Shown here one piece after another: positions 41,494-50,486 of a DNA stretch of 64,000 nt. Numbering within the stretch: position 1 is the first letter of the stretch; every line of letters begins with the position of its first letter. The translations under genes and the position numbers were made by a program. The notes beneath the pieces are model-generated. The model was given only the letters and a program-made list of their open reading frames with translations. It searched no databases and had not been told where the DNA came from. The stretch is from Pseudomonas sp. FEN. Lineage in GTDB: Bacteria; Pseudomonadota; Gammaproteobacteria; Pseudomonadales; Pseudomonadaceae. The stretch lies in the NCBI RefSeq assembly GCF_904067045.1, contig NZ_CAJFDC010000001.1, forward strand, positions 1 through 64,000, read 5' to 3'.

Positions 41494-43161
41494 ATGGGCC
41501 TGCAACTCAGCTATGCCGAGGCCAGCGCCAGCGGCCCACGGGAACAGAACCAGGATGCGACGCGCCTGGTGATCCCGGTGCCCGCCCTGGCGGCCAGCAA
41601 GGGCTATCTGTTCGCCCTCGCCGACGGTGTCAGCCAGTGCGCCGATGGTGGCCTGGCCGCGCGCTCGACCTTGCAGGCCCTGGCGCTGGACTATTACGCC
41701 ACGCCGCCGACCTGGGGCGTGTCGCAAGCGCTGGACCGCCTGCTGCTGGCACAGAATCGCTGGCTGCATGCCAACGGTGGGCAGTCGCCACTATTGACCA
41801 CCCTCAGTGCGCTGGTGCTGCGCGGGCGCTCCTTCACCCTCGCGCATATCGGCGATTGCCGGGTGTATCGCTGGTTTGCCGGGCAGTTGCAACGCATCAG
41901 CGAAGATCACGTCTGGGGCCAGGCCGGCATGCAGCATGTGCTGAAGCGGGCCCTGGGCCTGGAGCAGCACCTGGTGGTCGACTACCTGGAAGGCGATCTG
42001 CGCCAGGACGAACAGTTCCTGATCCTCAGCGACGGCGTCTGGGCGACCCTCAGCGATGCGTCGATCGCCGACATCCTGCAGCGCAGCCAGACGTTGGAGC
42101 ACACCACCCAGGCCCTGGTCGAAGCCGCGCACCGCTCCGGTAGCCAGGACAATGCCAGCGCCGTGCTGATCCGTGTCGATGAGCTGGCCGATACCGACCT
42201 TGACGATCTGCTCGGACAAGTCGACCAGTGGCCGCTACCGCCATCACTCAAGCCGGGACAGTTGTTCGAGGGCTGGCAGGTCGAGGGCCTGTTGAAACAG
42301 AGTCGCCAGTCGCTGCTGTACCGGGTTCACGATGCGCAGCAACAAGCCTGGCTGTTGAAAACCCTGCCGCCGCAGCGCCACGACGACACGGCGGCGGCCC
42401 AGAGCCTGTTGCTGGAAGAGTGGTTCCTGCGGCGCATGGCCGGGCGTCACTTCCCCGAAGTACACCCCGCCGAGCAGCGCCAACACCTGTACTACCTGAT
42501 GCGCGAACACTCGGGGATCACCCTCGCCGAGCACTTCGCGGCGCACGGCAACCTCGGGCTCAATCAATGGCTGGAGCTGGCTTCGCGGCTGCTGCGAGCC
42601 GTGGGCCTGATGCACCGGCGCAATATCCTGCACCGTGACATCAAACCGGAAAACCTGCTGCTGGGGGACGACGGCGAACTGCGGGTACTGGACTTCGGAC
42701 TGGCCTACTGCCCCGGGCTGACCCGCCAACGCGATGGCGAGCTGCCTGGCACGCCGAGCTATATCGCTCCGGAAGCCTACAACGGTGTGCCACCGAGTCC
42801 GGCGCAAGACCTGTATAGCGTCGGCGTCAGCCTGTATTACCTGCTGAGCGGACACTATCCCTATGGCGAAATCGAAGCCTTCCAACGCCCTCGGTTCGGC
42901 ACGCCGGTTCCGGCCAGTCGCTATCGCCCGGACCTGCCCGACTGGCTCGAACGCAGCCTCGGCAAGGCCCTGGCCAGCGACCCGGCGCAACGCTACGAGA
43001 CCGCCGAGGAATGGCTGCTGGCCCTGCAACAGGCCGAACACTTGCCCGCGCCGCGCCCACGTCCCTTGCTGGAGCGCGAACCGATCAAAGTCTGGCGCGC
43101 CCTGGCGCTCGGCTCCTTGTTACTGAACCTGGTCCTGCTGGCCTGGCGGCTGCACGGCTGA
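41494..43161 (+). CDS. Membrane-anchored fusion of PP2C phosphatase and Ser/Thr kinase
   Basis: 555 residues. PP2C domain at ~1-235: EQNQDATRL, FALADGVSQCADGG, HIGDCRVYR, LSDGVW, SQDNASAV. Kinase domain at ~260-520: HRDIKPENLLL, DFGLAYCPG, GTPSYIAPEAYNG. One C-terminal membrane helix (LGSLLLNLVLLAWRL). The GxGxxG loop of the kinase is not well conserved. It lies between the nitrate transporter and cobA genes in the same operon, so phospho-control of nitrate uptake or assimilation is plausible but untested. Confidence 0.9.
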   Translation: MGLQLSYAEASASGPREQNQDATRLVIPVPALAASKGYLFALADGVSQCADGGLAARSTLQALALDYYATPPTWGVSQALDRLLLAQNRWLHANGGQSPLLTTLSALVLRGRSFTLAHIGDCRVYRWFAGQLQRISEDHVWGQAGMQHVLKRALGLEQHLVVDYLEGDLRQDEQFLILSDGVWATLSDASIADILQRSQTLEHTTQALVEAAHRSGSQDNASAVLIRVDELADTDLDDLLGQVDQWPLPPSLKPGQLFEGWQVEGLLKQSRQSLLYRVHDAQQQAWLLKTLPPQRHDDTAAAQSLLLEEWFLRRMAGRHFPEVHPAEQRQHLYYLMREHSGITLAEHFAAHGNLGLNQWLELASRLLRAVGLMHRRNILHRDIKPENLLLGDDGELRVLDFGLAYCPGLTRQRDGELPGTPSYIAPEAYNGVPPSPAQDLYSVGVSLYYLLSGHYPYGEIEAFQRPRFGTPVPASRYRPDLPDWLERSLGKALASDPAQRYETAEEWLLALQQAEHLPAPRPRPLLEREPIKVWRALALGSLLLNLVLLAWRLHG

Positions 43162-43187
43162 ATCGAACGCCCACTGGAGAAACGAAT

Positions 43188-43946
43188 ATGCATGGCAAAG
43201 TCTGGTTGGTTGGCGCCGGCCCTGGTGACCCGGAACTCTTGACCCTCAAGGCGGCGCGCGTCCTGCGCGGCGCCCAGGTGGTCATGGTCGACGACCTGGT
43301 CAATCGCGCCGTGCTCGAGCATTGCCCCGATGCCCGGGTGATTGCCGTGGGCAAGCGCGGCGGCTGCCGCTCCACGCCGCAGGCGTTTATCCACCGGCTG
43401 ATGCTGCGCTATGCCCGCCAGGGCAAATGCGTGGTCCGCCTGAAGGGTGGCGACCCGTGCATCTTCGGCCGTGCCAGCGAAGAGGCCGACTGGCTGCAAG
43501 CCCGCGGCATCGAGGTCGAAGTGGTCAATGGCATCACCGCCGGCCTGGCCGGCGCCACCCACTTCGGCATCCCCCTGACCTTGCGCGGCGTGGCCCGTGG
43601 CGTGAGCTTCGTCACCGCCCACACCCAGGACGACAGCCCGCTGGACTGGACCGCCCTGGCGCAAAGCGGCACCACACTGGTGGTCTACATGGGCGTGGCC
43701 AAGCTGGCGGAAATCCGCGGCAACCTGATCGCCGCCGGACTTGCCGACAGCACCCCGGTGGCACTGATCGAGAATGCCTCGCTGCCCCAGCAACGCGAAT
43801 GCCGCAGCGACCTGGCGAACATGCACGCCGACGCCCTGGCGTTCGAGCTCAAGAGCCCGGCGATCCTGGTGATCGGCGAGGTCGCGGGCTGCGCCTCAAG
43901 CCAGGTTCAAGCCGCGCGCTCGTCCCCGGGGCTGCGTTCGAAGTAG
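43188..43946 (+). CDS. cobA: Uroporphyrinogen-III C-methyltransferase (siroheme branch)
   Basis: 252 residues from the ATG at 43188 (GGAG upstream). SAM-binding motif KVWLVGAGPGDPELLTLKAARVL at the N terminus, then RLKGGDPCIFGRASEEADWL and GITAGLAGATHFGIPLTLRG, both family signatures. Makes precorrin-2 for siroheme, the cofactor of NirB. Its last 40 bases overlap the convergent AraC gene. Confidence 0.93.
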   Translation: MHGKVWLVGAGPGDPELLTLKAARVLRGAQVVMVDDLVNRAVLEHCPDARVIAVGKRGGCRSTPQAFIHRLMLRYARQGKCVVRLKGGDPCIFGRASEEADWLQARGIEVEVVNGITAGLAGATHFGIPLTLRGVARGVSFVTAHTQDDSPLDWTALAQSGTTLVVYMGVAKLAEIRGNLIAAGLADSTPVALIENASLPQQRECRSDLANMHADALAFELKSPAILVIGEVAGCASSQVQAARSSPGLRSK

Positions 43947-44800
43947 CGCTTGTACTCGCGACTGAACTGCGAGGAACTCTGGTAGCCCACCCGATGCGCG
44001 ACCTGGGCCACGCCCAGGCCGTCGGCCAGCAACAGTTGCTGGGCCCTGAGCAGGCGCAGGCGCTTGAGGTACTGCACTGGCGAGAGCAGGGTGACGCGCT
44101 TGAAATGCTCATGGAAGGTCGACAGGCTCATGTTCGCGCAACCGGCCAGGGTCTCGACGTTCAAGGGCTCGGTGTAATGGCCGTGCAGATGACTCAAGGA
44201 GGCCGCGATCCGGGAAAAATGCCCCTGCTGCTCCACCAGGGCGCGCAACACTTCCGCCTGCGGCCCGCGCAAGGCGGCAAACAACAACTCACGCACCCGC
44301 GCCGCGCCCATGACGCGGCACTCCAGCGGGTCCCGCAGGCAGCACAGCAGACGTTCGACGCAGCCGCGCATCGTATCGTCCAACACCACCGAGGCCATGG
44401 ACTCCGGTGTCTGGGCCGCCGCCGGGCTGTCATGGTTCATCCCCATGGCCAATACCAGTTCACCGAGCAGCGCCCGGTCGATAGCGACGGAAATCCCCAG
44501 CAACGGCGCGCCCGCGCCACCGGCAAAGGTCTCGCACTCGAAAGGCACCGCCAGCGCCTGGATCAGATAGTGTCCGGCGCCATACTCCAGGGTCCGCGTC
44601 CCCAGGTAGGCCAGCTTGCTGCCCTGGACAATGATGATCAGGCTCGGCTCATAGATCTGCGGGCCACGGGCCACGTCACAGCTGACCCGCAGCACCTGCA
44701 CCGCGGGTAACAGGGTCGGCGCGAAACCGTCGCGAGTGGCCAGGGGCTCGATCAGCGCAACCAGGGGGGCATTGGCGTCCAGATGACGGGTCAACAGCAT
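43907..44800 (-). CDS. AraC-family transcriptional regulator
   Basis: 297 residues from the ATG at 44800. N-terminal sensor domain of the AraC_N type (PSLIIIVQGSKLAYLG, then GHYLIQALAVPFECETFA); C-terminal double HTH (PLNVETLAGCANMSLSTFHEHFKRVT, LRAQQLLLADGLGVAQVAHRVGYQSSSQFSREYKRYF). Its 3' end overlaps cobA convergently. Probably controls the divergent alcohol dehydrogenase gene (inference from the layout). Confidence 0.9.
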   Translation of the reverse strand: MLLTRHLDANAPLVALIEPLATRDGFAPTLLPAVQVLRVSCDVARGPQIYEPSLIIIVQGSKLAYLGTRTLEYGAGHYLIQALAVPFECETFAGGAGAPLLGISVAIDRALLGELVLAMGMNHDSPAAAQTPESMASVVLDDTMRGCVERLLCCLRDPLECRVMGAARVRELLFAALRGPQAEVLRALVEQQGHFSRIAASLSHLHGHYTEPLNVETLAGCANMSLSTFHEHFKRVTLLSPVQYLKRLRLLRAQQLLLADGLGVAQVAHRVGYQSSSQFSREYKRYFERSPGDERAA

Positions 44801-44979
44801 GGCAAAAACTTCACGGAAAAAGGGATGAGAGCATCTTCGCAGGTCCGGAGGCACAGGCGAATGACAGAAACACGATGCCGGAGGAATAGGCAAGACATAC
44901 GGAGGAATCGCCATGGCCGGGTTCGCAACCGGCGCAGAGAATGACTCGCCTCAACCGTCACAGCTTTGCGAGGTTCCTC

Positions 44980-46032
44980 ATGTACACCGCCATCGGTTAC
45001 GCCGCCCAATCCGCCACTACGCCCCTCGCCCCCATGTCCTTCCAGCGCCGCTCGCCGCGAGCGGATGATGTCGCCATCGAGATTCTCTACTGCGGCGTTT
45101 GTCACTCCGATATCCACCAGGCCCGCAACGAGTGGGGCATTGCCGTCTACCCGTTGATGCCTGGCCATGAAATCGTCGGCAAGGTCACCGCCGTGGGGGC
45201 CAACGTCAGCCGGCACAAAGTCGGCGACCTGGTGGGTGTCGGCTGCATGGTCGACTCCTGCCGCCACTGTGAAGCCTGCCAGGCGGACCTCGAGCAATAC
45301 TGCCTCGAAGGCCCGACCTTGACCTACGCCACCCCCGACCGGGTCGACGGCAGCAACACCATGGGCGGTTATTCCGACAGCATCGTGGTCAGCGAACACT
45401 TCGTCGTACGCATTCCGGAAAAACTCGACCTGGCCAGCGCCGCGCCGATTCTCTGCGCGGGTATCACCACCTACTCGCCGCTCAAGCACTATGGCGTCAA
45501 GCCCGGCGACAAGGTCGGGATTCTCGGCATGGGCGGCCTGGGCCATATGGGCATCAAGTTCGCCAAGGCCATGGGCGCCGAAGTCACCCTGTTCACCCGT
45601 TCGGCGAGCAAGGCCGAGGAAGCGCGTCGCCAGGGCGCCGACCATGTGATCGTGTCCACCGATGCCGCGCAGATGGCCGCCGCGGCGGGTCGCTTCGACT
45701 TCCTGCTGGACACCATCCCGGTGCAGCACGACCTCAACCCCTACCTCGACACCCTGACCTACGACGGCGTGCACATTCTGGTCGGCCTGATCGAACCGGT
45801 GGACCCGGCCCTGCATGCCGCCAAACTGGTGCTCAAGCGCCGGGTACTGGCCGGCTCCTTGATCGGCGGTATTGCCGAAACCCAGGAAGTGCTGGATTTC
45901 TGCGCCGAGCACGGCATCAGCTGCGACATCGAGATGCTCGATATCCGCCAGATCAACGAGGCCTACAGCCGCATGATCGCCGGTGACGTGAAGTACCGCT
46001 TCGTGATCGACATGGCGACCCTCAGGGCCTGA
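44980..46032 (+). CDS. Zinc-dependent NAD(P) alcohol/cinnamyl-type dehydrogenase
   Basis: 350 residues from the ATG at 44980 (GAGG 7 bases upstream; a longer frame from 44941 is possible). Catalytic zinc ligands CGVCHSD and GHE (in PGHEIVGKV), structural zinc cysteines in MVDSCRHCEACQADLEQYC, cofactor loop GILGMGGLGHMGIKFA. It matches the YahK/CAD group that reduces aldehydes with NADPH. It is divergent from the AraC gene. Confidence 0.92.
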   Translation: MYTAIGYAAQSATTPLAPMSFQRRSPRADDVAIEILYCGVCHSDIHQARNEWGIAVYPLMPGHEIVGKVTAVGANVSRHKVGDLVGVGCMVDSCRHCEACQADLEQYCLEGPTLTYATPDRVDGSNTMGGYSDSIVVSEHFVVRIPEKLDLASAAPILCAGITTYSPLKHYGVKPGDKVGILGMGGLGHMGIKFAKAMGAEVTLFTRSASKAEEARRQGADHVIVSTDAAQMAAAAGRFDFLLDTIPVQHDLNPYLDTLTYDGVHILVGLIEPVDPALHAAKLVLKRRVLAGSLIGGIAETQEVLDFCAEHGISCDIEMLDIRQINEAYSRMIAGDVKYRFVIDMATLRA

Positions 46033-46049
46033 TAGAGGCACAAGGTAAC

Positions 46050-46200
46050 TTGTGGGAGCGGCGCTTGCCTGCGAAGTTTTTTGGCGACCTCGGGGGCCTC
46101 TTCGCGGATAAATCCGGCTCCCACAATGCTACGTCTGACGCAATTTCTGCGTGCCACGCAGGTACTGTGGGAGCCGGATTTATCCGCGAAGAGGCCAGCA
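46050..46200. repeat. REP-like pair of the gtgggagc type
   Basis: tgtgggagcggcgcttgcc..ggctcccaca (46051-46125) followed by a third half, ctgtgggagccggatttatc, at 46166. Confidence 0.75.
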
Positions 46201-46283
46201 AGACTGGCTTCAGTCTCAATGCAAGTCACCGTCAGCGCAACAACCCCATGCTATATTCCCGTCCCTTCCTGACCGCAGAAGGA

Positions 46284-46934
46284 ATGCCGACGGTGAACAA
46301 GAAGACCGGCATCAGAGCCCAGCAAGCCGACCAGACCCGCGCCCGCATCCTCAAGGCGGCGGTGAAGGTGTTCACCCGCGATGGTTATTCCGGAGGCCGG
46401 GTCGAGAGCATTTCCCGCGAGGCCGAATCCAACGACCGCATGCTCTATTACTATTTCGGCAGCAAGGAACGCCTGTTCATCTGCGTGCTGGAACACATCT
46501 ACGAACAGTTCAACAAGGCCGAAAGCAAGCTCAAGCTGAACCTGGATGAGCCGCTGCAAGCCTTGCGGGATGTGGTGGCCTTCGTCTGGAATTACTACGT
46601 CAAGCATCCTGAATTCGTCGCCATCCTGAGCATCGAGAACCTGCACAAGGGTCGCCATGCGCAGCAATCGGGCGAGCTGCGCCGGCTTTCCGGTGAGGCA
46701 GTCGGCGTGCTGCGCCCGATCCTCGAGGCGGGCCAGGCCAAGGGCATCTTTCGAGAGGACCTGGACATCAAGCACGTGTACCTGATGATCGCCTCGCTCT
46801 GCTATTTCTATAACTCCAACCAACACACCCTGAGTTCATTCCTCGGTGAGCCGCTGGCGGAGAAACGCCAGCAGCAGGACTGGCTGGCGTTTATCAGTGA
46901 CCTGGTGCTGCGTGGGGTGCTGCGCCTGCCGTAA
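46284..46934 (+). CDS. TetR-family regulator
   Basis: 216 residues from the ATG at 46284 (GAAGGAA just before; an earlier in-frame ATG is at 46248). HTH at ~15-60: TRARILKAAVKVFTRDGYSGGRVESISREAESNDRMLYYYFGSKERLF. The rest is an all-helical ligand domain (CoA-/drug-type). It precedes the MFS gene on the same strand and may control it (inference). Confidence 0.9.
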   Translation: MPTVNKKTGIRAQQADQTRARILKAAVKVFTRDGYSGGRVESISREAESNDRMLYYYFGSKERLFICVLEHIYEQFNKAESKLKLNLDEPLQALRDVVAFVWNYYVKHPEFVAILSIENLHKGRHAQQSGELRRLSGEAVGVLRPILEAGQAKGIFREDLDIKHVYLMIASLCYFYNSNQHTLSSFLGEPLAEKRQQQDWLAFISDLVLRGVLRLP

Positions 46935-47238
46935 CCTCGACCTGACGTCCCCTGTAGAGCCAGCTTGCTGGCGTTTTTTGGCAAAACGATGCAACCGCGG
47001 CCCGAAGAAGTGCTGATCAGCAAGCAATACGCCAACAGGTTTTTCGTTACCGATTTCGAAATTCCAGGGAGCTTGACCGCAGAACCGCGCCATAGAGCGT
47101 GGTCCCGTAATAAACTGCGCGTTGCTTCCTGGCGAGTGTGACGCCCAGTCTTCTGACACTGCCTTTGGAAGCCGCCTGATCGGCGCTCCCAGAGCGCTGT
47201 ATCGAAAGCGGCTGTATAAAACCGCCAGGAGACAGACA
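46935..47238. other. Intergenic before the MFS gene
   Basis: About 300 bases without a gene. It starts with a half REP element (tgtagagccagcttgctggc at 46952). No promoter is clear. Confidence 0.4.
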
Positions 47239-48549
47239 ATGCCCATTGCGAATGCGACAACCGCGACCTCGGTCGCCGAGCCAACCCAAGCGCTTTACCA
47301 CAAGATCACCTGGAAACTGATCCCGTTCCTGTGCTTCTGCTACCTGGCCGCGTACCTCGACCGGATCAATGTCGGCTTCGCCAAACTGCAGATGCTCGAC
47401 CAGTTGCACTTCAGCGAAACCGCCTTCGGCCTGGGGGCGGGGCTGTTCTTCGTCGGCTATATCCTGTTCGAAGTACCGAGCAACCTGATACTGGAAAAGG
47501 TCGGGGCGAAAATCTGGATCGCACGGATCATGATCACCTGGGGCCTGCTCTCGGCCTGCACCCTGCTGGTCACCTCCACCACCCAGTTCTACATTCTGCG
47601 TTTCCTCCTTGGCGCCGCCGAGGCCGGCTTCCTGCCGGGCGTGCTGTTCTACCTGACCACCTGGTTCCCGACCCACCGCCGCGGAAGGATCATCGCCCTG
47701 TTCATGATCGGCCTGCCGCTGTCCAGCGTTATCGGCGGACCACTGTCGGGCTGGGTCATGGGCCATTTCGACCAGGTCAGCGGGCTGCGCGGCTGGCAAT
47801 GGCTGTTCCTGATCGAAGCCATCCCCAGCGTGTTGCTCGGCATCCTGACCTTCTGGGTGCTGCCGAACCACTTTCGCCAAGCCAAATGGCTCAGCGAAGA
47901 GGAAAAGGCAATACTGGAAAGCGAACTGCAAAGCGACGAAGTCAGCAGCCCAGAGAGCAAGCAGGACTTTCGCGATGGCTTCTTCAACCTCAAGGTCTGG
48001 ATGCTCGGCGGTATCGACTTCTCGATCCTGCTCAGCGTCTATGCCATGGGCTTCTGGATGCCGACCTTCATCCGCAATGCGGGGATCAACGACACCTTCC
48101 ATATCGGCGTGCTGACCGCGCTACCGAGTGTCGCCGCCCTGCTCGGCATGCTGCTGATCGGCGCCAGTTCCGACCGCCATCGCGAACGCCGCTGGCACAT
48201 CATCGTGCCGTTCTTCATCGGCGCCGCCGCCATGGCCACCAGCACCTTCTTCACTCATAACGTGGTGGCCACGGTGACCCTGTTCGCCATTGCCTCGGCG
48301 GCAATCATCGGCGCGGTACCGGTGTTCTTCAGCCTGCCGGCGACCTTCCTCAAGGGCACCGCGGCGGCCACCGGTTTTGCCCTGGCCTGCTCGCTGGCGA
48401 ACATCGCCGGGCTGGTCAGCAACTCGCTGATGGGCGTGGCCATCGACCTGACCGGCAGCAGCGCCGGTGCCCTCTGGTTCTTCGCCGGTTGCCTGATCCT
48501 GAGCAGCTTCCTGGTGATCGCCCTGCCAGCCAAACTGGTCAATCGTTAA
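47239..48549 (+). CDS. MFS transporter, anion:cation symporter (ACS/phthalate permease-like) type
   Basis: 436 residues from the ATG at 47239 (AGGAG upstream). Twelve helices; ACS family wording: KLIPFLCFCYLAAYLDRINVGFA at the N terminus, EVPSNLILEKVGAKIWIARIM and GAAEAGFLPGVLFYLTTWFP. Imports an organic acid by proton symport; the substrate is unknown. It is followed by the convergent cysteine hydrolase gene. Confidence 0.9.
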   Translation: MPIANATTATSVAEPTQALYHKITWKLIPFLCFCYLAAYLDRINVGFAKLQMLDQLHFSETAFGLGAGLFFVGYILFEVPSNLILEKVGAKIWIARIMITWGLLSACTLLVTSTTQFYILRFLLGAAEAGFLPGVLFYLTTWFPTHRRGRIIALFMIGLPLSSVIGGPLSGWVMGHFDQVSGLRGWQWLFLIEAIPSVLLGILTFWVLPNHFRQAKWLSEEEKAILESELQSDEVSSPESKQDFRDGFFNLKVWMLGGIDFSILLSVYAMGFWMPTFIRNAGINDTFHIGVLTALPSVAALLGMLLIGASSDRHRERRWHIIVPFFIGAAAMATSTFFTHNVVATVTLFAIASAAIIGAVPVFFSLPATFLKGTAAATGFALACSLANIAGLVSNSLMGVAIDLTGSSAGALWFFAGCLILSSFLVIALPAKLVNR

Positions 48550-48619
48550 GTCGCCAGCGGCCTGCCGATAGCCTCGGCAGGCCGGCTGGATTAATCGATG
48601 AGCGCGTAGCGGTCACCAT

Positions 48620-49162
48620 TCAGAACCGCACGTCGGGCGTATTCAGCACCTGCACAAACGCCCCGTTCAAGGTCGCATTGTGATGCTCGACTATCGCCCG
48701 CGCCGACAGCCCGGGCGTGTCCATGCAGGTATGGGCATCGCCCACCAGGACCGCCTCGAAACCCAGGTCCCGGGCCAACCGACAGGTAGTATCGACGCAA
48801 TACTGAGTCTTCATCCCGACAATCACCAAGCGTCCGATACCGGCATCATCCAGTTGCTCGGCCAACCCGGTATTGAAGAAACAACTGGGGCGCGTCTTGT
48901 CGAGCAGATGATCCGCCGCGGGATCAACCCGCAACTCCGGCAACAGCTGCCACAGCGAACTCCCGGCGGCAATCGGCGAGCCTTCCGGCCCGGTATGCCG
49001 GACCGCGAAAATCGGCGCACGCGCCAGCCGCGCCAGGCCGATCAGGTGGTTGATATTCTCCAGCAGCCGTTGCCCCTCCCAGGGCTTGTCGGGACCGTTG
49101 AACAATCCGACCTGCATATCGATGATCAACAGGGCCGAACGCTGTGCACTTTCAGCTTGCAT
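48620..49162 (-). CDS. Isochorismatase-like cysteine hydrolase
   Basis: 180 residues from the ATG at 49162 (GGAGAAA upstream). Catalytic Asp in ALLIIDMQVGLF, Lys in LDKTRPSCF, Cys in GMKTQYCVDTTCR: the Asp-Lys-Cys triad of the family, which cleaves amides or vinyl ethers (nicotinamidase, isochorismatase, ureidoacrylate hydrolase relatives). Substrate unknown. A strong hairpin with a T-run sits only 44 bases before the start (49206-49237). Confidence 0.88.
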   Translation of the reverse strand: MQAESAQRSALLIIDMQVGLFNGPDKPWEGQRLLENINHLIGLARLARAPIFAVRHTGPEGSPIAAGSSLWQLLPELRVDPAADHLLDKTRPSCFFNTGLAEQLDDAGIGRLVIVGMKTQYCVDTTCRLARDLGFEAVLVGDAHTCMDTPGLSARAIVEHHNATLNGAFVQVLNTPDVRF

Positions 49163-49202
49163 GGGGTGTTTCTCCTTCCGTGTGATGCCAGCAAGGGCGC
49201 AG

Positions 49203-49237
49203 AAACCAAAAGGCCCCGTCCATTGCTGGCGGGGCCT
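49203..49237 (-). terminator. Terminator or attenuator before the cysteine hydrolase gene
   Basis: Minus strand GGCCCCG-CCA-GCAA-TGG-A-CGGGGCC, a 10-bp stem with a GCAA tetraloop and one bulge, followed by TTTTGGTTT. CCCGCCAG in its first arm is fully complementary to CTGGCGGG at 49282-49275 inside the short ORF upstream, so an alternative antiterminator can form. Confidence 0.7.
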
Positions 49238-49256
49238 GGTCACTGCGTTTACCGAC

Positions 49257-49340
49257 TCACGCACCGACCTCACGCCCGCCAGAGGCGGTCGTGGTGGTCT
49301 GGGTGAGGTTCAGCGGATTCCGGTTCATGAGATCGATCAT
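49257..49340 (-). CDS. Possible Thr-rich leader peptide (27 aa)
   Basis: ATG at 49340, TGA at 49259-49257. The peptide reads MIDLMNRNPLNLTQTTTTAS and ends GGREVGA, with five Thr in six codons (ACC-CAG-ACC-ACC-ACG-ACC). No good ribosome-binding site is visible, which weakens the case. It lies upstream of an attenuator-like hairpin, as in amino-acid leader peptides, but no threonine link of the hydrolase is known. Could be chance. Confidence 0.3.
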   Translation of the reverse strand: MIDLMNRNPLNLTQTTTTASGGREVGA

Positions 49341-49396
49341 GCTACGGGCGGTTTGAACATGACAACCCCGGCGGCCGAAAAAACACCCCGAGCCGC

Positions 49397-49942
49397 TCAG
49401 AAGCGCAAGCGCCAGCGCCCGTTGCGGCGCAGGTCGACCACCGACAAGGGTTCGATATCGATGGCATTGAAGGCCCCGGGGCCGGTGGCCAGGGCATGCA
49501 GAATCGCCGCGCGGATCACGAAGGGATGAGTGACCACCACAAAATGCCCGTCCTCGTGAAAACCGTCGAGCCAGGCCCCGATCCTGGCACACAACGCCAT
49601 CACCGACTCACCCGCCGGAGGCGCCAGCGCCGGGTCCGCGGTCCAGGCCGTCAATAACTCGGGATTGCTCTCCTGCAAGTCCGCCAGGGCAACGCCCCGC
49701 CACTCGCCAAAATCGAGGTCGCCCAGTTCAGGGACTATTTCGATCTCGCTGCCCAAGGCCTCGGCGGTCTGCCAGGCGCGGGTTTCCGGCGCGCTGAGGA
49801 TACGCACCGGTTTCTTCAGGCGCGCCGCCAACTCGGCGGCCTTGAGCAAGCCCTTGGGCTCGACCGCCTCGTCCAACGGGAAACGTCCCAGGCGCTGAGC
49901 CTCGGTGCGGGCATGACAAACAAAGCTCAAACGCGTCGGCAT
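49397..49942 (-). CDS. Histidine-phosphatase-family protein with altered RHG motif
   Basis: 181 residues. LSFVCHARTEAQRLGRFPLDE stands where the family has RHG(x)T: the first Arg is replaced by Cys and Gly by Ala, while the catalytic His is kept. Downstream EIVPELGDLDFGEWRG and VVTHPFVIRAAI supply the second half (Glu and His). CobC-like size; phosphatase activity may be changed or lost. Confidence 0.8.
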   Translation of the reverse strand: MPTRLSFVCHARTEAQRLGRFPLDEAVEPKGLLKAAELAARLKKPVRILSAPETRAWQTAEALGSEIEIVPELGDLDFGEWRGVALADLQESNPELLTAWTADPALAPPAGESVMALCARIGAWLDGFHEDGHFVVVTHPFVIRAAILHALATGPGAFNAIDIEPLSVVDLRRNGRWRLRF

Positions 49943-50107
49943 ATAAGGTGTGTTCCGAAAGGCAGTCCGTGTCGTGGCTCAACATACCGGGAAGTCATTC
50001 GGCCCGTATTGCAAGTATCGCTCAAGCGAACAACGCTTCAAATGCGACGTTCGGTTGCAGAGCCAGCTAGTATAGTCAGCTCATTTCAGCCCACGAGTAA
50101 CTGATCG

Positions 50108-50482
50108 ATGCCTGCTACCCTGCTCAAGAAAACCCTCGGCGCCCTGCTCCTGTTGGCGGGTCTGGCCAGTGCGAACGCCGCGTTCGCCCATGCTCACCTG
50201 AAAAACGCCAGCCCAGCCAAGGATGCCACCGTCAGCGCTCCAGCCGAATTGCGCCTGGTGTTCAGCGAAGGGGTCGAGGCCGCGCTCAGCAAGGTCGAAG
50301 TCAGCAGCGCCGGTAACCCGGTCGGGCTGAAAAGCATCGCCACCGATCCGGCCGACAAGAAAACCCTGATCGTCACCCCGGCCGCACCGCTCCCGGCTGG
50401 CGAGTACAAGGTCGTGTGGCACGCCGTGTCGGTCGATACCCACAAGAGCGAAGGCAACTACAGCTTCAAGGTGGGCAACTGA
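50108..50482 (+). CDS. copC: Copper-binding periplasmic protein CopC
   Basis: 124 residues. Signal peptide MPATLLKKTLGALLLLAGLASANAAFA, then a mature N terminus HAHLKNASPAKDATV with the His of the Cu(II) site, and VVWHAVSVDTHKSEGNYSF near the end with further His ligands. Delivers copper to CopD in the periplasm. The next gene, copD, starts 5 bases later. Confidence 0.9.
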   Translation: MPATLLKKTLGALLLLAGLASANAAFAHAHLKNASPAKDATVSAPAELRLVFSEGVEAALSKVEVSSAGNPVGLKSIATDPADKKTLIVTPAAPLPAGEYKVVWHAVSVDTHKSEGNYSFKVGN

Positions 50483-50486
50483 GTCC

